From: Desulfitobacterium metallireducens DSM 15288
Lineage (GTDB): Bacteria > Bacillota > Desulfitobacteriia > Desulfitobacteriales > Desulfitobacteriaceae
Direction: 5' to 3'
Length of the DNA stretch: 64,000 nucleotides
Assembly (NCBI RefSeq): GCF_000231405.2
Contig: NZ_CP007032.1
Location: 868,001-932,000 of the forward strand
Shown here: piece after piece, positions 8,373-15,924 of the stretch
Layout of the letters: each line of letters opens with the position of its first letter
How positions within the stretch are numbered: position 1 is the stretch's first letter
Translations under genes and position numbers: made by a program
The notes under the pieces: generated by a model
Told to the model about the DNA's origin: nothing
The model's input: only the letters and a program-made list of their open reading frames with translations
Databases searched by the model: none

Positions 8373-9785
8373 ATGAGCATACTTGGTCCTGCTATCAAAC
8401 GAAAACAGGGTGAAGTTCAACCTTACATCCCCTTGGGTCCCTTCCAACTTAGGATACCCTTTCTCCATTACCGTTTTGAAATCCCTGACTATATTCAAGG
8501 CTTACTCATGTGTGCAGTCTGTTTGGGAGCTATCCCGATGCTCCAAGAATATCTCGGGATGCCTTTTGAAGTGGCATTGACGATCGTAATGATGAATGGT
8601 TTCTTGTATACTTGGCATGCCCATTTGGGAGATCCGGTTATTCCGGGTTGGATTACACCTGCTATTCCTTTGCTCCTTCTTTATTTGAAGACTTTCCCGG
8701 AAGGCGTACCCAGGATGCATGCTCTAATCGCCTTTGAAATGGAGCTTGGATTATTAGCCTTTTTACTTGGCTCGACGGGTTTGGCAAAGAAGTTTGTTAC
8801 GATTGTACCGGATGCCCTGAAATCAGGAATCTTGATTGGAGCAGGTATTGCTGCCGTAAAATTAGTATTTGACCCAGGTCTGAAATTTGACACCGCTCCT
8901 ATTACAATTACCATCGCTATCGGTTTAGGATTTTATATTTTGTTTTCTAATCATTTCAAAAACCTTGTCGCTAAAAGCAAGTTCTTTAAAGTGGTCTCTG
9001 ATTTAGGTTTAGTGCCACCGATTATTTTGGCGATCTTTATTGCTCCTCTCGTAGGTGAGTTGCCTTGGCCCCAAGTTCAATGGGGATTTAACATTCCACA
9101 GTTATACACCGTCTTTACTCAATGGACCCCTTTTGCGGATCGAATCGGCTGGCCTTCATTAGCTATGTACACGAGTTCCATTCCCCTCGTCATTGCAATT
9201 TATATTATTTTGTTTGGTGAATTGATTCAGGCCGATGCGTTAATCGACGAAGCCCGCGAATTCCGGAATGGGGATGAAAATATTCACTTTGACGCCAATC
9301 GTAACAATATGATTGTCGGAATCCGGAACTTTACTATGTCAATGCTTGGTCCAGATCTGACCATGTGCGGACCCCTCTGGGCAGCCATGCAGGTAGTTAC
9401 CTGTGAGCGATACAAAAAAGGACCGGACGCTATGGATAGCTTGTATGGTGGAGTAGCATCCTTCCGGTTGGGAACTCTTACAGGTTATTTCCTTACTCCG
9501 ATTGTTACCTTAGTTAAACCCATTCTTCCCATTGCGCTTTCCCTGACGATGCTGGTTCAAGGTTACGTCGCGGTTCGCGTTGGAATTTTGAAAGCCCGTA
9601 CCTTTAATGATCTTGGGGTAGCTGGAATCGTAGCGGCAGTATTGATTTCTCGTGGTGCAGCATATGCGTTAGGTGTTGGGGTTGTCCTCTGCTTACTCAT
9701 TTACGGAAAAGACACTATGCGTAATTGGGAAGGTTATGATAAAGTCAACGATCCCGTTTTCAACTCCAGAATTACAGAAGAATAA
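8373..9785 (+). CDS. Multi-pass permease, probable uptake of the operon's substrate
   Basis: A 470-residue membrane protein with about eleven to twelve hydrophobic segments and a hydrophilic loop near residues 290-315. The general look (central GPDLTMCGPLWAAMQ segment, long hydrophobic repeats) recalls the NCS2/SulP-like permease fold, but I cannot assign a known subfamily. It is the first gene after the sigma-54 promoter and ends 20 bases before abfD, so import of a C4 acid such as 4-hydroxybutyrate or a related compound is a reasonable inference from context only. The ATG has a GGAGAG site. Confidence 0.7.
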   Translation: MSILGPAIKRKQGEVQPYIPLGPFQLRIPFLHYRFEIPDYIQGLLMCAVCLGAIPMLQEYLGMPFEVALTIVMMNGFLYTWHAHLGDPVIPGWITPAIPLLLLYLKTFPEGVPRMHALIAFEMELGLLAFLLGSTGLAKKFVTIVPDALKSGILIGAGIAAVKLVFDPGLKFDTAPITITIAIGLGFYILFSNHFKNLVAKSKFFKVVSDLGLVPPIILAIFIAPLVGELPWPQVQWGFNIPQLYTVFTQWTPFADRIGWPSLAMYTSSIPLVIAIYIILFGELIQADALIDEAREFRNGDENIHFDANRNNMIVGIRNFTMSMLGPDLTMCGPLWAAMQVVTCERYKKGPDAMDSLYGGVASFRLGTLTGYFLTPIVTLVKPILPIALSLTMLVQGYVAVRVGILKARTFNDLGVAGIVAAVLISRGAAYALGVGVVLCLLIYGKDTMRNWEGYDKVNDPVFNSRITEE

Positions 9786-9805
9786 AATTTAGGAGGAAAT
9801 TAATC

Positions 9806-11254
9806 ATGAAAACAGCGGCTGAATATGAAGAAAGTTTACGCAAACTGAACTTAAAGGTTTATCTTCAAGGTGAATTAGTAGAAAATCCTGTCGATCATCC
9901 GATTATTAGACCTTCTATGAATTCCGTTAAAATGACGTATGCTTTAGCTGAGAAGTCAGAGTATCAAGAGTTGATGACCGCAACTTCTCATCTTACCGGT
10001 AAAAAAGTCAACCGTTTCTGCCATTTGCATCAAAGTACCGATGATCTTGTGAAAAAAGTAAAAATGCAACGCCTCTTGGGGCAAAAGACCGCAGCTTGTT
10101 TCCAACGGTGTGTAGGTATGGACGCAATCAATGCTTGTGACAGCGTGACCTTCGAAATGGATCAAAAGCTTGGAACAAATTATCATGAGCGGTTCAATAA
10201 GTTCTTACTCCAAATGCAAGAAGAAGACTGGACTGTTGACGGCGCTATGACCGATCCAAAGGGCGACCGTGGCTTAGCTCCTAGTCAGCAAGCGGATCCA
10301 GATCTTTATGTTCATGTTGTAGAAAAGAGAGAAGATGGCATCGTTGTTCGAGGCGCTAAAGCGCATCAAACAGGAGCGATCAATTCTCATTGGATTCTCG
10401 TTATGCCAACGATCAGCATGGGCGAAGCTGATGCTGATTATGCCGTCTCCTTTGTTGCGCCAGCTGATGCAGAAGGAATCTACTATATTTATGGTCGTCA
10501 ATCTTGCGATACCCGTAAATTAGAAGGAGGCACCATTGATGTCGGAAACTCACAATTCGGCGGACATGAAGCCTTGATGGTCTTTGATGATGTGTTTATT
10601 CCTTGGGAAAATGTCTTCATGTGTGGCGAATATGAATTCAGTGGCGCTTTGGTTGAGCGGTTTGCAGGATACCATCGTCAAAGCTATGGTGGTTGTAAAG
10701 TCGGTGTAGGTGATGTCTTGATCGGAGCAACCGCATTAGCCGCAGATTTTAACGGAGTAGCTAAAGCTACTCATATCAAGGACAAGCTCATCGAAATGAT
10801 GCACTTGAATGAAACTCTATATGCTTGTGGTATTGCTTGTTCTGCAGAAGGAAATAAAACAGCATCCGGAAATTATCTGATCAATATGTTGCTGGCCAAT
10901 GTTTGTAAGCAAAACGTAACACGTCTCCCTTATGAAATTGCTCGCCTAGCTCAAGATATCGCCGGAGGCTTAATGGTTACGATGCCGTCTGAAAAAGATT
11001 TGCGTAATCCTGAAATCGGTAAGGTTGTTGAGAAATATTTCGTGGGTGTCTCTTCAGTTCCAACGGAAGATCGGATGCGCATCCTACGCTTGATTGAAAA
11101 CCTTACTTTAGGAACGGCTGCAGTAGGTTATCTGACAGAGTCGATGCATGGCGCAGGTTCACCTCAAGCACAACGCATCATGATTTCACGTCAAGGTAAT
11201 TTGGCACAGAAAAAGGAACTCGCAAAAGCCATTGCTAGAATTGAGACAAAGTAA
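9806..11254 (+). CDS. abfD: 4-hydroxybutyryl-CoA dehydratase / vinylacetyl-CoA delta-isomerase
   Basis: Dehydrates 4-hydroxybutyryl-CoA to crotonyl-CoA by a ketyl-radical route using FAD and a [4Fe-4S] cluster, and isomerises vinylacetyl-CoA. The length (482 aa) matches the Clostridium aminobutyricum enzyme. The unusual cluster ligands are all present: C98 and C102 (CFQRC), H290 and C297 (HRQSYGGC), aligning with its Cys99, Cys103, His292 and Cys299. The enzyme is oxygen-sensitive and cytoplasmic. AGGAGG lies 9 bases before the ATG. Neighbours support the role: an Nfu scaffold follows 27 bases later and the matching CoA-transferase is in the same operon. The key residues make this a confident call. 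Confidence 0.95.
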   Translation: MKTAAEYEESLRKLNLKVYLQGELVENPVDHPIIRPSMNSVKMTYALAEKSEYQELMTATSHLTGKKVNRFCHLHQSTDDLVKKVKMQRLLGQKTAACFQRCVGMDAINACDSVTFEMDQKLGTNYHERFNKFLLQMQEEDWTVDGAMTDPKGDRGLAPSQQADPDLYVHVVEKREDGIVVRGAKAHQTGAINSHWILVMPTISMGEADADYAVSFVAPADAEGIYYIYGRQSCDTRKLEGGTIDVGNSQFGGHEALMVFDDVFIPWENVFMCGEYEFSGALVERFAGYHRQSYGGCKVGVGDVLIGATALAADFNGVAKATHIKDKLIEMMHLNETLYACGIACSAEGNKTASGNYLINMLLANVCKQNVTRLPYEIARLAQDIAGGLMVTMPSEKDLRNPEIGKVVEKYFVGVSSVPTEDRMRILRLIENLTLGTAAVGYLTESMHGAGSPQAQRIMISRQGNLAQKKELAKAIARIETK

Positions 11255-11281
11255 TCGAGTAACTCATTTAAAGGAGAAAAT

Positions 11282-11578
11282 ATGGAAGTTATTCAGTCAA
11301 TCATCGAACGAAAAATACGTCCTGCGCTCCAAGAGCATAAAGGCGATATTGAATTGATTGAAGTTTCTTCTGACGGGTTCGTAAAAGTAAGGTTAATCGG
11401 GGCATGTTCTACATGCCCCGGTTTCCAAGATACTTTGTCAGAATTTGTGGAAACAACGATCAAAGCAGAATGTCCGGAAATCAAAGGCGTTGAAGCACTT
11501 GGGGGTGTTAGTGAGGCGTTAATCGAAGAGGCTTTAGAATTATTGCATAACGGACGGCGTAAAAAATATGGGGCCTAG
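11282..11578 (+). CDS. Nfu-type Fe-S cluster scaffold protein
   Basis: A 98-residue stand-alone NifU C-terminal (Nfu) domain with the cluster-binding motif C42-S-T-C45-PG. Nfu proteins hold a [4Fe-4S] cluster at a dimer interface and pass it to client enzymes. Its position 27 bases after abfD suggests AbfD, with its solvent-accessible [4Fe-4S] cluster, is the client; this is inference. The last 11 bases overlap the start of the next, TGA-containing frame. Confidence 0.9.
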   Translation: MEVIQSIIERKIRPALQEHKGDIELIEVSSDGFVKVRLIGACSTCPGFQDTLSEFVETTIKAECPEIKGVEALGGVSEALIEEALELLHNGRRKKYGA

Positions 11579-11777
11579 GCGAGTCGGTATTGATTTTTGC
11601 TGAGGATGCAATCCTCAAATCGATCGAGGCAAAATAGCGCGAAATGCCCAAGAAAAACTATCTGAAATGGGCTATCTTGTGAATTTCAATCAATCGGATG
11701 CAGATCTCGCCATCTATCTTAGTGGATGCTCGTCAAATTGTGCTAAGCGGTATAGTAATAAGAGTGAGGAATTTTGC
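11568..11777 (+). CDS. Candidate selenoprotein with CUGC motif, in frame with abfT
   Basis: From the ATG at 11568 the frame reads MGPRRVGIDFC, then TGA (11601-11603), then GCNPQIDRGKIA and continues for 70 codons, ending NKSEEFC just before the abfT ATG with no stop between. Read as selenocysteine the motif is C11-U12-G-C14-N-P, a redox-type site. A later SGCSSNC adds two cysteines. Protein-like sequence continues on both sides of the TGA, which argues that this is coding. CCTC (11614-11617) and GAGG (11626-11629) can form a short hairpin after the TGA with a G in the loop, a weak SECIS candidate. Alternatives: a GGA to TGA nonsense mutation in a CGGC-type protein, or a decayed gene. The start overlaps nfu by 11 bases, suggesting translational coupling. 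Readthrough would give a 501-residue fusion with AbfT. Confidence 0.55.
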
Positions 11778-13073
11778 ATGAATAATTGGAGAGATAAATA
11801 TCAAAATAAGATTGTAACAGCTGATCAGGCTGTCAAAAATGTTAAGTCCGGTGACCGAGTTGTTTTTGGGCATGCCTGCGGTGAACCTGAAGCCTTAGTA
11901 GAAGCTTTAGTAAACCGTGGGTCAGAGCTTCAAGATGTAGAAATTGTTCATATGGTTGCTATGGGACCTGGGAAATATTCACAGCCTGAATATGCTGCGA
12001 ATTTCCATCATAATGGGCTCTTCATGGGAGGACCGACGCGCAAAGCACTCGAAGAGAAACGGGCCGATTATACACCGTGTTTCTTCTCCGAAATACCGCG
12101 GTTATTTAAGGATGGAATCCTAACTGTTGATGTAGCGTTTATTCAAGTTACACCACCGGATGAGGATGGGTATTGTAGCTATGGTATTTCTTGCGATTAT
12201 ACTCAATCCGTTGCAGAATCTGCTAAAATAGTGCTGGCTCAGATGAATCGTAATATGCCGAGAACAGGCGGATCCAGAATTCATCTCGATGAAATTGACT
12301 TTATTGTCGAGCAAGATGGAGCATTGATTGAACTTCAACCGCCGAAGATTGGCGACATTGAAAAAGCAATCGGTGAAAACGTGGCGAGTTTGGTTCAGGA
12401 TGGAGCAACCCTTCAATTAGGAATCGGGGCAATACCTGATGCTGTATTATTGTTCTTAAACGATAAAAAAGATTTAGGAATTCACTCTGAAATGTTTTCT
12501 GATGGGGTAGTAGCTTTAGCTGAAGCAGGTGTTGTTACAAATAAAAGGAAAAAGGTTCATCCCGGAAAATTCATTGCGACGTTCCTCATGGGAACACGAA
12601 AATTATATGACTTTGTTGACAATAACCCAGACGTCGAGCTGTATCCCGTTGACTATGTCAATGATCCTTTTATCGTAGGTCAAAATGATAATGTTGTAGG
12701 GATTAACTCAGCTCTTCAAGTTGATCTCATGGGTCAGGTCAATGCTGAAATGATTGGATCGCGTCAATTTAGTGGTGTCGGTGGTCAACTTGACTTTGTT
12801 CGAGGGGCAAGCCGTTCTAAAAATGGAATTTCAATCATCGCCTTGCCTTCTACGGCATCCCATGGTAAGATTTCACGGATTTCCTGTGAACTTGACCGTG
12901 GAGCAGCTGTGACAACTTCAAGGAATGATGTTCAGTATATTGTTACAGAATATGGGATTGCAAACTTACGGGGTAAAAACCTCCGTCAAAGAGCAGCAGA
13001 ATTAATTGGTATTGCCCATCCTGATTTTCGAACTCAACTTTTTGATGAAGCAAAGGAAAAAGGAATTCTTTGA
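11778..13073 (+). CDS. abfT: 4-hydroxybutyrate CoA-transferase
   Basis: Transfers CoA from acetyl-CoA (or a similar donor) to 4-hydroxybutyrate through a glutamyl-CoA thioester, giving the substrate of AbfD. It is 431 residues in the acetyl-CoA hydrolase/transferase family, with the catalytic glutamate probably in HSEMFSDG (about residue 238), and GVGGQLDFVRGA and the GAAVTTSRNDVQYIVTEYG block near the C-terminus. The start at ATG 11778 is preceded by GAGTGAGGA, a suitable ribosome site, so AbfT can be made separately even though the frame is open upstream into the CUGC segment. It is the operon partner of abfD. Confidence 0.93.
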   Translation: MNNWRDKYQNKIVTADQAVKNVKSGDRVVFGHACGEPEALVEALVNRGSELQDVEIVHMVAMGPGKYSQPEYAANFHHNGLFMGGPTRKALEEKRADYTPCFFSEIPRLFKDGILTVDVAFIQVTPPDEDGYCSYGISCDYTQSVAESAKIVLAQMNRNMPRTGGSRIHLDEIDFIVEQDGALIELQPPKIGDIEKAIGENVASLVQDGATLQLGIGAIPDAVLLFLNDKKDLGIHSEMFSDGVVALAEAGVVTNKRKKVHPGKFIATFLMGTRKLYDFVDNNPDVELYPVDYVNDPFIVGQNDNVVGINSALQVDLMGQVNAEMIGSRQFSGVGGQLDFVRGASRSKNGISIIALPSTASHGKISRISCELDRGAAVTTSRNDVQYIVTEYGIANLRGKNLRQRAAELIGIAHPDFRTQLFDEAKEKGIL

Positions 13074-13116
13074 GCTTATGGCCTCCAAGGCTCAAAGGAA
13101 ATGAGGTAGGTTTAGT

Positions 13117-13713
13117 ATGAAAAATTTCTTACGGAATTTACTGGGTTTTCCGATGAGCCATTATAAAAAGGCTCTACGTAAAAATGTGCAAAAGTTTTAT
13201 CATCGCGCGATAAGAAAAGCAGTTAATGACGCCCAACGTAAACTTTGGCTTGCCGCAGGGCTTGCCGCTGAAGACTTTGTTACCACTTTACTCGTTTCAG
13301 AAGGCAAGGATGATGGAGAACTATTCAAACAGAGAATATTAAATAAAACAATGGAAAAGAAGCAGATCCGAACTATTATCCGTACAATGTTAAAGGTATA
13401 CTTATCCGCGCTCCTTATTGCGGTTACAAACTATAAAGAAGAGATTTTGACCAAAACAAGTATGAATGAACAAGACTTTCTCAAGTCTTGGTGTTCTGTC
13501 TTTGATTATAAACAAGAAGATATGCACGTATTTGATGGTATATTGTTACCCGCATATCGACGGAATGGGCTTAACGGATTGCTCCAAGAAACGGGTAAAA
13601 TGATTGTTGATGATTTTTACCAAGATTCTAGCGAGCTGACACAAGAAGAAATTACCCTATTCGAAGGTGTTTTGCTAAATGATGTGGCAAGCCTATTTAA
13701 TTATGTTAAATAA
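13117..13713 (+). CDS. Protein of unknown function in the abf operon
   Basis: A 198-residue protein, predicted almost wholly helical, with a strongly basic first 45 residues (HYKKALRKNVQKFYHRAIRKA) and an acidic C-terminal third. It has no signal peptide, only a weak hydrophobic stretch near residues 91-101, and few cysteines. I do not recognise the family. It follows abfT by 43 bases, with ATGAGGTAGG upstream, and precedes the HesB-like selenoprotein, so it is probably part of the sigma-54 operon. Its function could relate to the enzymes or to regulation; nothing in the sequence decides. Confidence 0.75.
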   Translation: MKNFLRNLLGFPMSHYKKALRKNVQKFYHRAIRKAVNDAQRKLWLAAGLAAEDFVTTLLVSEGKDDGELFKQRILNKTMEKKQIRTIIRTMLKVYLSALLIAVTNYKEEILTKTSMNEQDFLKSWCSVFDYKQEDMHVFDGILLPAYRRNGLNGLLQETGKMIVDDFYQDSSELTQEEITLFEGVLLNDVASLFNYVK

Positions 13714-13752
13714 CTCGAATGAATCATCTTTGGGGGGAACTTTGGAGGCGTA

Positions 13753-14085
13753 ATGTTTGCAATTGATAAAGATGCAATCCAATATATAGAATCTAAGTCA
13801 GGTGCAGTTGTTATCAATCTAGAACTTGAACCTGCAGCTGGCGGCTGAGCTTGCTCAGGTGATCGCGTAACAGGTAGTTACGTGCCGAGAATTTATTTGG
13901 GTGAGCCCAGTCCTGAGAAGATGACTCGATACAATGTCATTCAGGTCGAAAAGATTAAAATCTACTCTTCGCCAAGACTGAAAGTTAAAGAAGGTGATAA
14001 GGTTATTCGGATCATCTTAAAAAAGGCTCTTTTTCTGAAATGGCTCGAGATTGAGGGCGCTATGGGGATCGTAAGTTTGCATTAA
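13753..14085 (+). CDS. HesB-like (CC/Se motif) selenoprotein, TGA decoded as Sec32
   Basis: The ATG at 13753, behind TTTGGAGG, opens a 110-residue frame interrupted by one TGA (13846-13848, codon 32) in the context EPAAGG-U-ACSGDRV. After the TGA the same frame continues with strand-rich HesB-like sequence (YVPRIYLGEP, VEKIKIYSSPRLKVKEGDK, FLKWLEIEGA) to TAA. A small HesB-like family with GGU-x-C in place of cysteine is known from Firmicutes selenoproteomes. A hairpin with an 8-bp stem and AGGTA loop starts 16 bases after the TGA, as a bacterial SECIS should. A cysteine relative is encoded at 37675-37998. A role in thiol/selenol redox or metal handling for the abf enzymes is inferred from position. 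Confidence 0.8.
13864..13884 (+). promoter_or_regulatory. SECIS-type hairpin for the TGA at 13846
   Basis: CGCGTAAC (13864-13871) pairs with GTTACGTG (13877-13884), seven Watson-Crick pairs and one G-U, closing the loop AGGTA. The loop GG lies about 25 bases after the TGA, inside the range known for bacterial SelB-binding hairpins, and a GGU-containing loop resembles that of fdhF. Confidence 0.75.
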
Positions 14086-14166
14086 TCACTTGCTAAACTG
14101 AAACCTGCTTTTAAAACGGATGGAACAGTTACTGCAGGGAATTCATCCGGGATTAATGATGGAGCA
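14086..14166 (+). pseudogene. Thiolase (acetyl-CoA acetyltransferase) fragment
   Basis: Directly after the stop codon of the HesB-like gene, 27 codons read [18 protein letters not shown] then NSSGINDGA. This matches the conserved thiolase segment around (S)LAKLKPAF..[16 protein letters not shown]. Nothing thiolase-like is found before or after; the match ends near a 14-bp hairpin. It is too short to be a gene and has no start, so it is a relic of a thiolase that probably belonged to a C4 acyl-CoA pathway here. Confidence 0.75.
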
Positions 14167-14171
14167 TTAGA

Positions 14172-14205
14172 AGAGGGTGTTACGAAGCAACTCGTGACAT
14201 CCTCT
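14172..14205. other. Hairpin at the end of the thiolase fragment
   Basis: AGAGGGTGTTACGA (14172-14185) pairs with TCGTGACATCCTCT (14192-14205), 14 pairs including two G-U, with a 6-base loop. It starts 5 bases after thiolase similarity ends. It could be the operon terminator (no clear T-run) or the edge of an insertion/deletion. The stretch 14206-14388 shows no gene. Confidence 0.5.
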
Positions 14206-14388
14206 TGATGCATTGACAAACTTTATCGATTACAAGAATGGCTGGACTTTTATAGTTCTGGCTTCTTTAACACTTAGGGACTTTTTGCCGTATTTGACTA
14301 AAATGAAGAAGGGAAAAGTTGTATTTTCGCGAATACATAATGTTAAGTTAAAGTGAGTGATTGTTAATCAGAGTGAGGAGCGAATCGT

Positions 14389-15753
14389 TTGTTTCATGGA
14401 ATATCTAAAGTGAATTTTGATATTGATCAAGAGTTATTAAAAAAGTACGAGGCAATGGCTTGGAATAGATTAAATATTATTAATTGTCGACGCGTTAATA
14501 ATATTTCTATTGTTTTGGTTTTATTTACGATAGCCTCTTTCTTGATTGATTACCTTAATAAAGAAAAAGGTCTTTGGACGATTACTCCAGGTTTCGTTTT
14601 GTTATTCTATAACCATATTGTGCTTGAATTTGGCGCTTTATTTTTTATTTTGATTTATTTTGTATTCAAAAAAGTATTGAATGATCATCATTTTTTTCCG
14701 TTATTGTATGTTTATAGTTTTATTATTTTTATAATAAACCTAAGTGCTTTTATGTCAGGGTGGACGGATCAGTTCATCCATGGCGAAATCACGATTTACA
14801 TAATGACTTGTCTGGTTATTGCTATAACTTTCTACCAAAGACCAAAATACTCGATTTTGATCTACCTACAGTCTTACGTTGCGTTTATGATTTATGTGGG
14901 AAAGACTCAAAAGAACATTCTCCTTCTTCAAGAGCGTTATATCAATGGAACACTCGTTGTTATTTTAGCAATCTTCCTTTCGATTATCCTATCGAAAATG
15001 ATGGAAAGAGATTATATTTATAAACATAATCTTAATGATATCGTTGAAGAACAGACAATGAAGTTGAAAGAATCACTAGAAACGGTAGAGAAATTAGAAC
15101 GTTTAAATCTAATCGATAAAATGGCGGCCACAGTTGCCCATGAAGTACGAAATCCACTCACAACGATCAAAGGTTTTCTCCAATTGATAAAAAATAAACA
15201 ACCTGACCCCGAAAATGTTGAATATTATAATATTATGATCAGTGAAATTAACAGAGCGAATTCTATAATTGCTGAATTCTTATCGATGAGTCGGAATAAA
15301 GAAACGATCATGAAGAGGGGAAATATTGAAAATGTTATTACTTCGATTTTGCCACTGATTGAAGCAGATGTGATCTATAATAATATGCAGTTATCAACTG
15401 ACTTTAGAAAAGTTCCTGATATCTTACTGAATGAACAGGAAATAACTCAACTCGTTTTGAATCTTGCACGAAACGGAATAGAAGCTATGGCAGAGGGAGG
15501 TTGCTTGACCTTAAAGATATATCAAGATGGTAATGAAGTCATTCTCCTTATAGCGGATGAAGGTTCGGGAATAGAGCAGGAAGTATTGGATAAAATGGGC
15601 ACGCCCTTTTTCACAACGAAAGAAAAGGGAACCGGCTTGGGATTGGTTGTTTGTAATAGTATAATTGAAAGGCATAACGCAAAGCTCCAGATTCAATCCA
15701 GTGTAAACGGGTCATCGTTTGAGGTCCATTTTACGGTACCTACAAACTCATGA
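14389..15753 (+). CDS. Membrane sensor histidine kinase (sporulation-kinase type)
   Basis: A 454-residue kinase with five to six predicted transmembrane segments in the first 210 residues, a short coiled linker, then the phospho-acceptor H-box VAHEVRNPLTTIKGF, the N-box LVLNLARNGIEAM, G1 DEGSGI, F-box TPFFTTKEKGTGLGL with G2. The lack of an extracellular domain and the H-box type resemble KinB-like kinases that feed the Spo0 phosphorelay, but no response regulator is adjacent, so the partner is unknown. The start is TTG at 14389, behind GAGTGAGGAG. Confidence 0.9.
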   Translation: MFHGISKVNFDIDQELLKKYEAMAWNRLNIINCRRVNNISIVLVLFTIASFLIDYLNKEKGLWTITPGFVLLFYNHIVLEFGALFFILIYFVFKKVLNDHHFFPLLYVYSFIIFIINLSAFMSGWTDQFIHGEITIYIMTCLVIAITFYQRPKYSILIYLQSYVAFMIYVGKTQKNILLLQERYINGTLVVILAIFLSIILSKMMERDYIYKHNLNDIVEEQTMKLKESLETVEKLERLNLIDKMAATVAHEVRNPLTTIKGFLQLIKNKQPDPENVEYYNIMISEINRANSIIAEFLSMSRNKETIMKRGNIENVITSILPLIEADVIYNNMQLSTDFRKVPDILLNEQEITQLVLNLARNGIEAMAEGGCLTLKIYQDGNEVILLIADEGSGIEQEVLDKMGTPFFTTKEKGTGLGLVVCNSIIERHNAKLQIQSSVNGSSFEVHFTVPTNS

Positions 15754-15769
15754 GCTATTATGAAATTTT

Positions 15770-15814
15770 GAAAGGTTATGATCTCACTTAAGGTGAAGGT
15801 CATAACCTTTTTTC
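15770..15814 (+). terminator. Terminator after the sensor kinase
   Basis: AAGGTTATGA pairs with TCATAACCTT, with an inner TCACTT/AAGGTGA pairing, followed by a run of T residues. Confidence 0.9.
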
Positions 15815-15924
15815 TGTTGTCTTAGTTTAACCAACGATTAAGGGCTCTCATACAATGACAGAGGTAAAGGATTTCTCCTGGAAAAAGAAGTGGAGACTTC
15901 AAAGGAGCACAGGAGGTATTTTCA

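Noticed and set aside
11667-13073. abfT starting at ATG 11667
   Set aside because: That ATG lies inside the CUGC segment, has no ribosome site, and adds residues foreign to the CoA-transferase family; ATG 11778 has a good site.
13882-14085. A separate 67-residue gene starting after the TGA
   Set aside because: It has no ribosome site and is only the C-terminal part of the HesB-like selenoprotein frame that begins at 13753.
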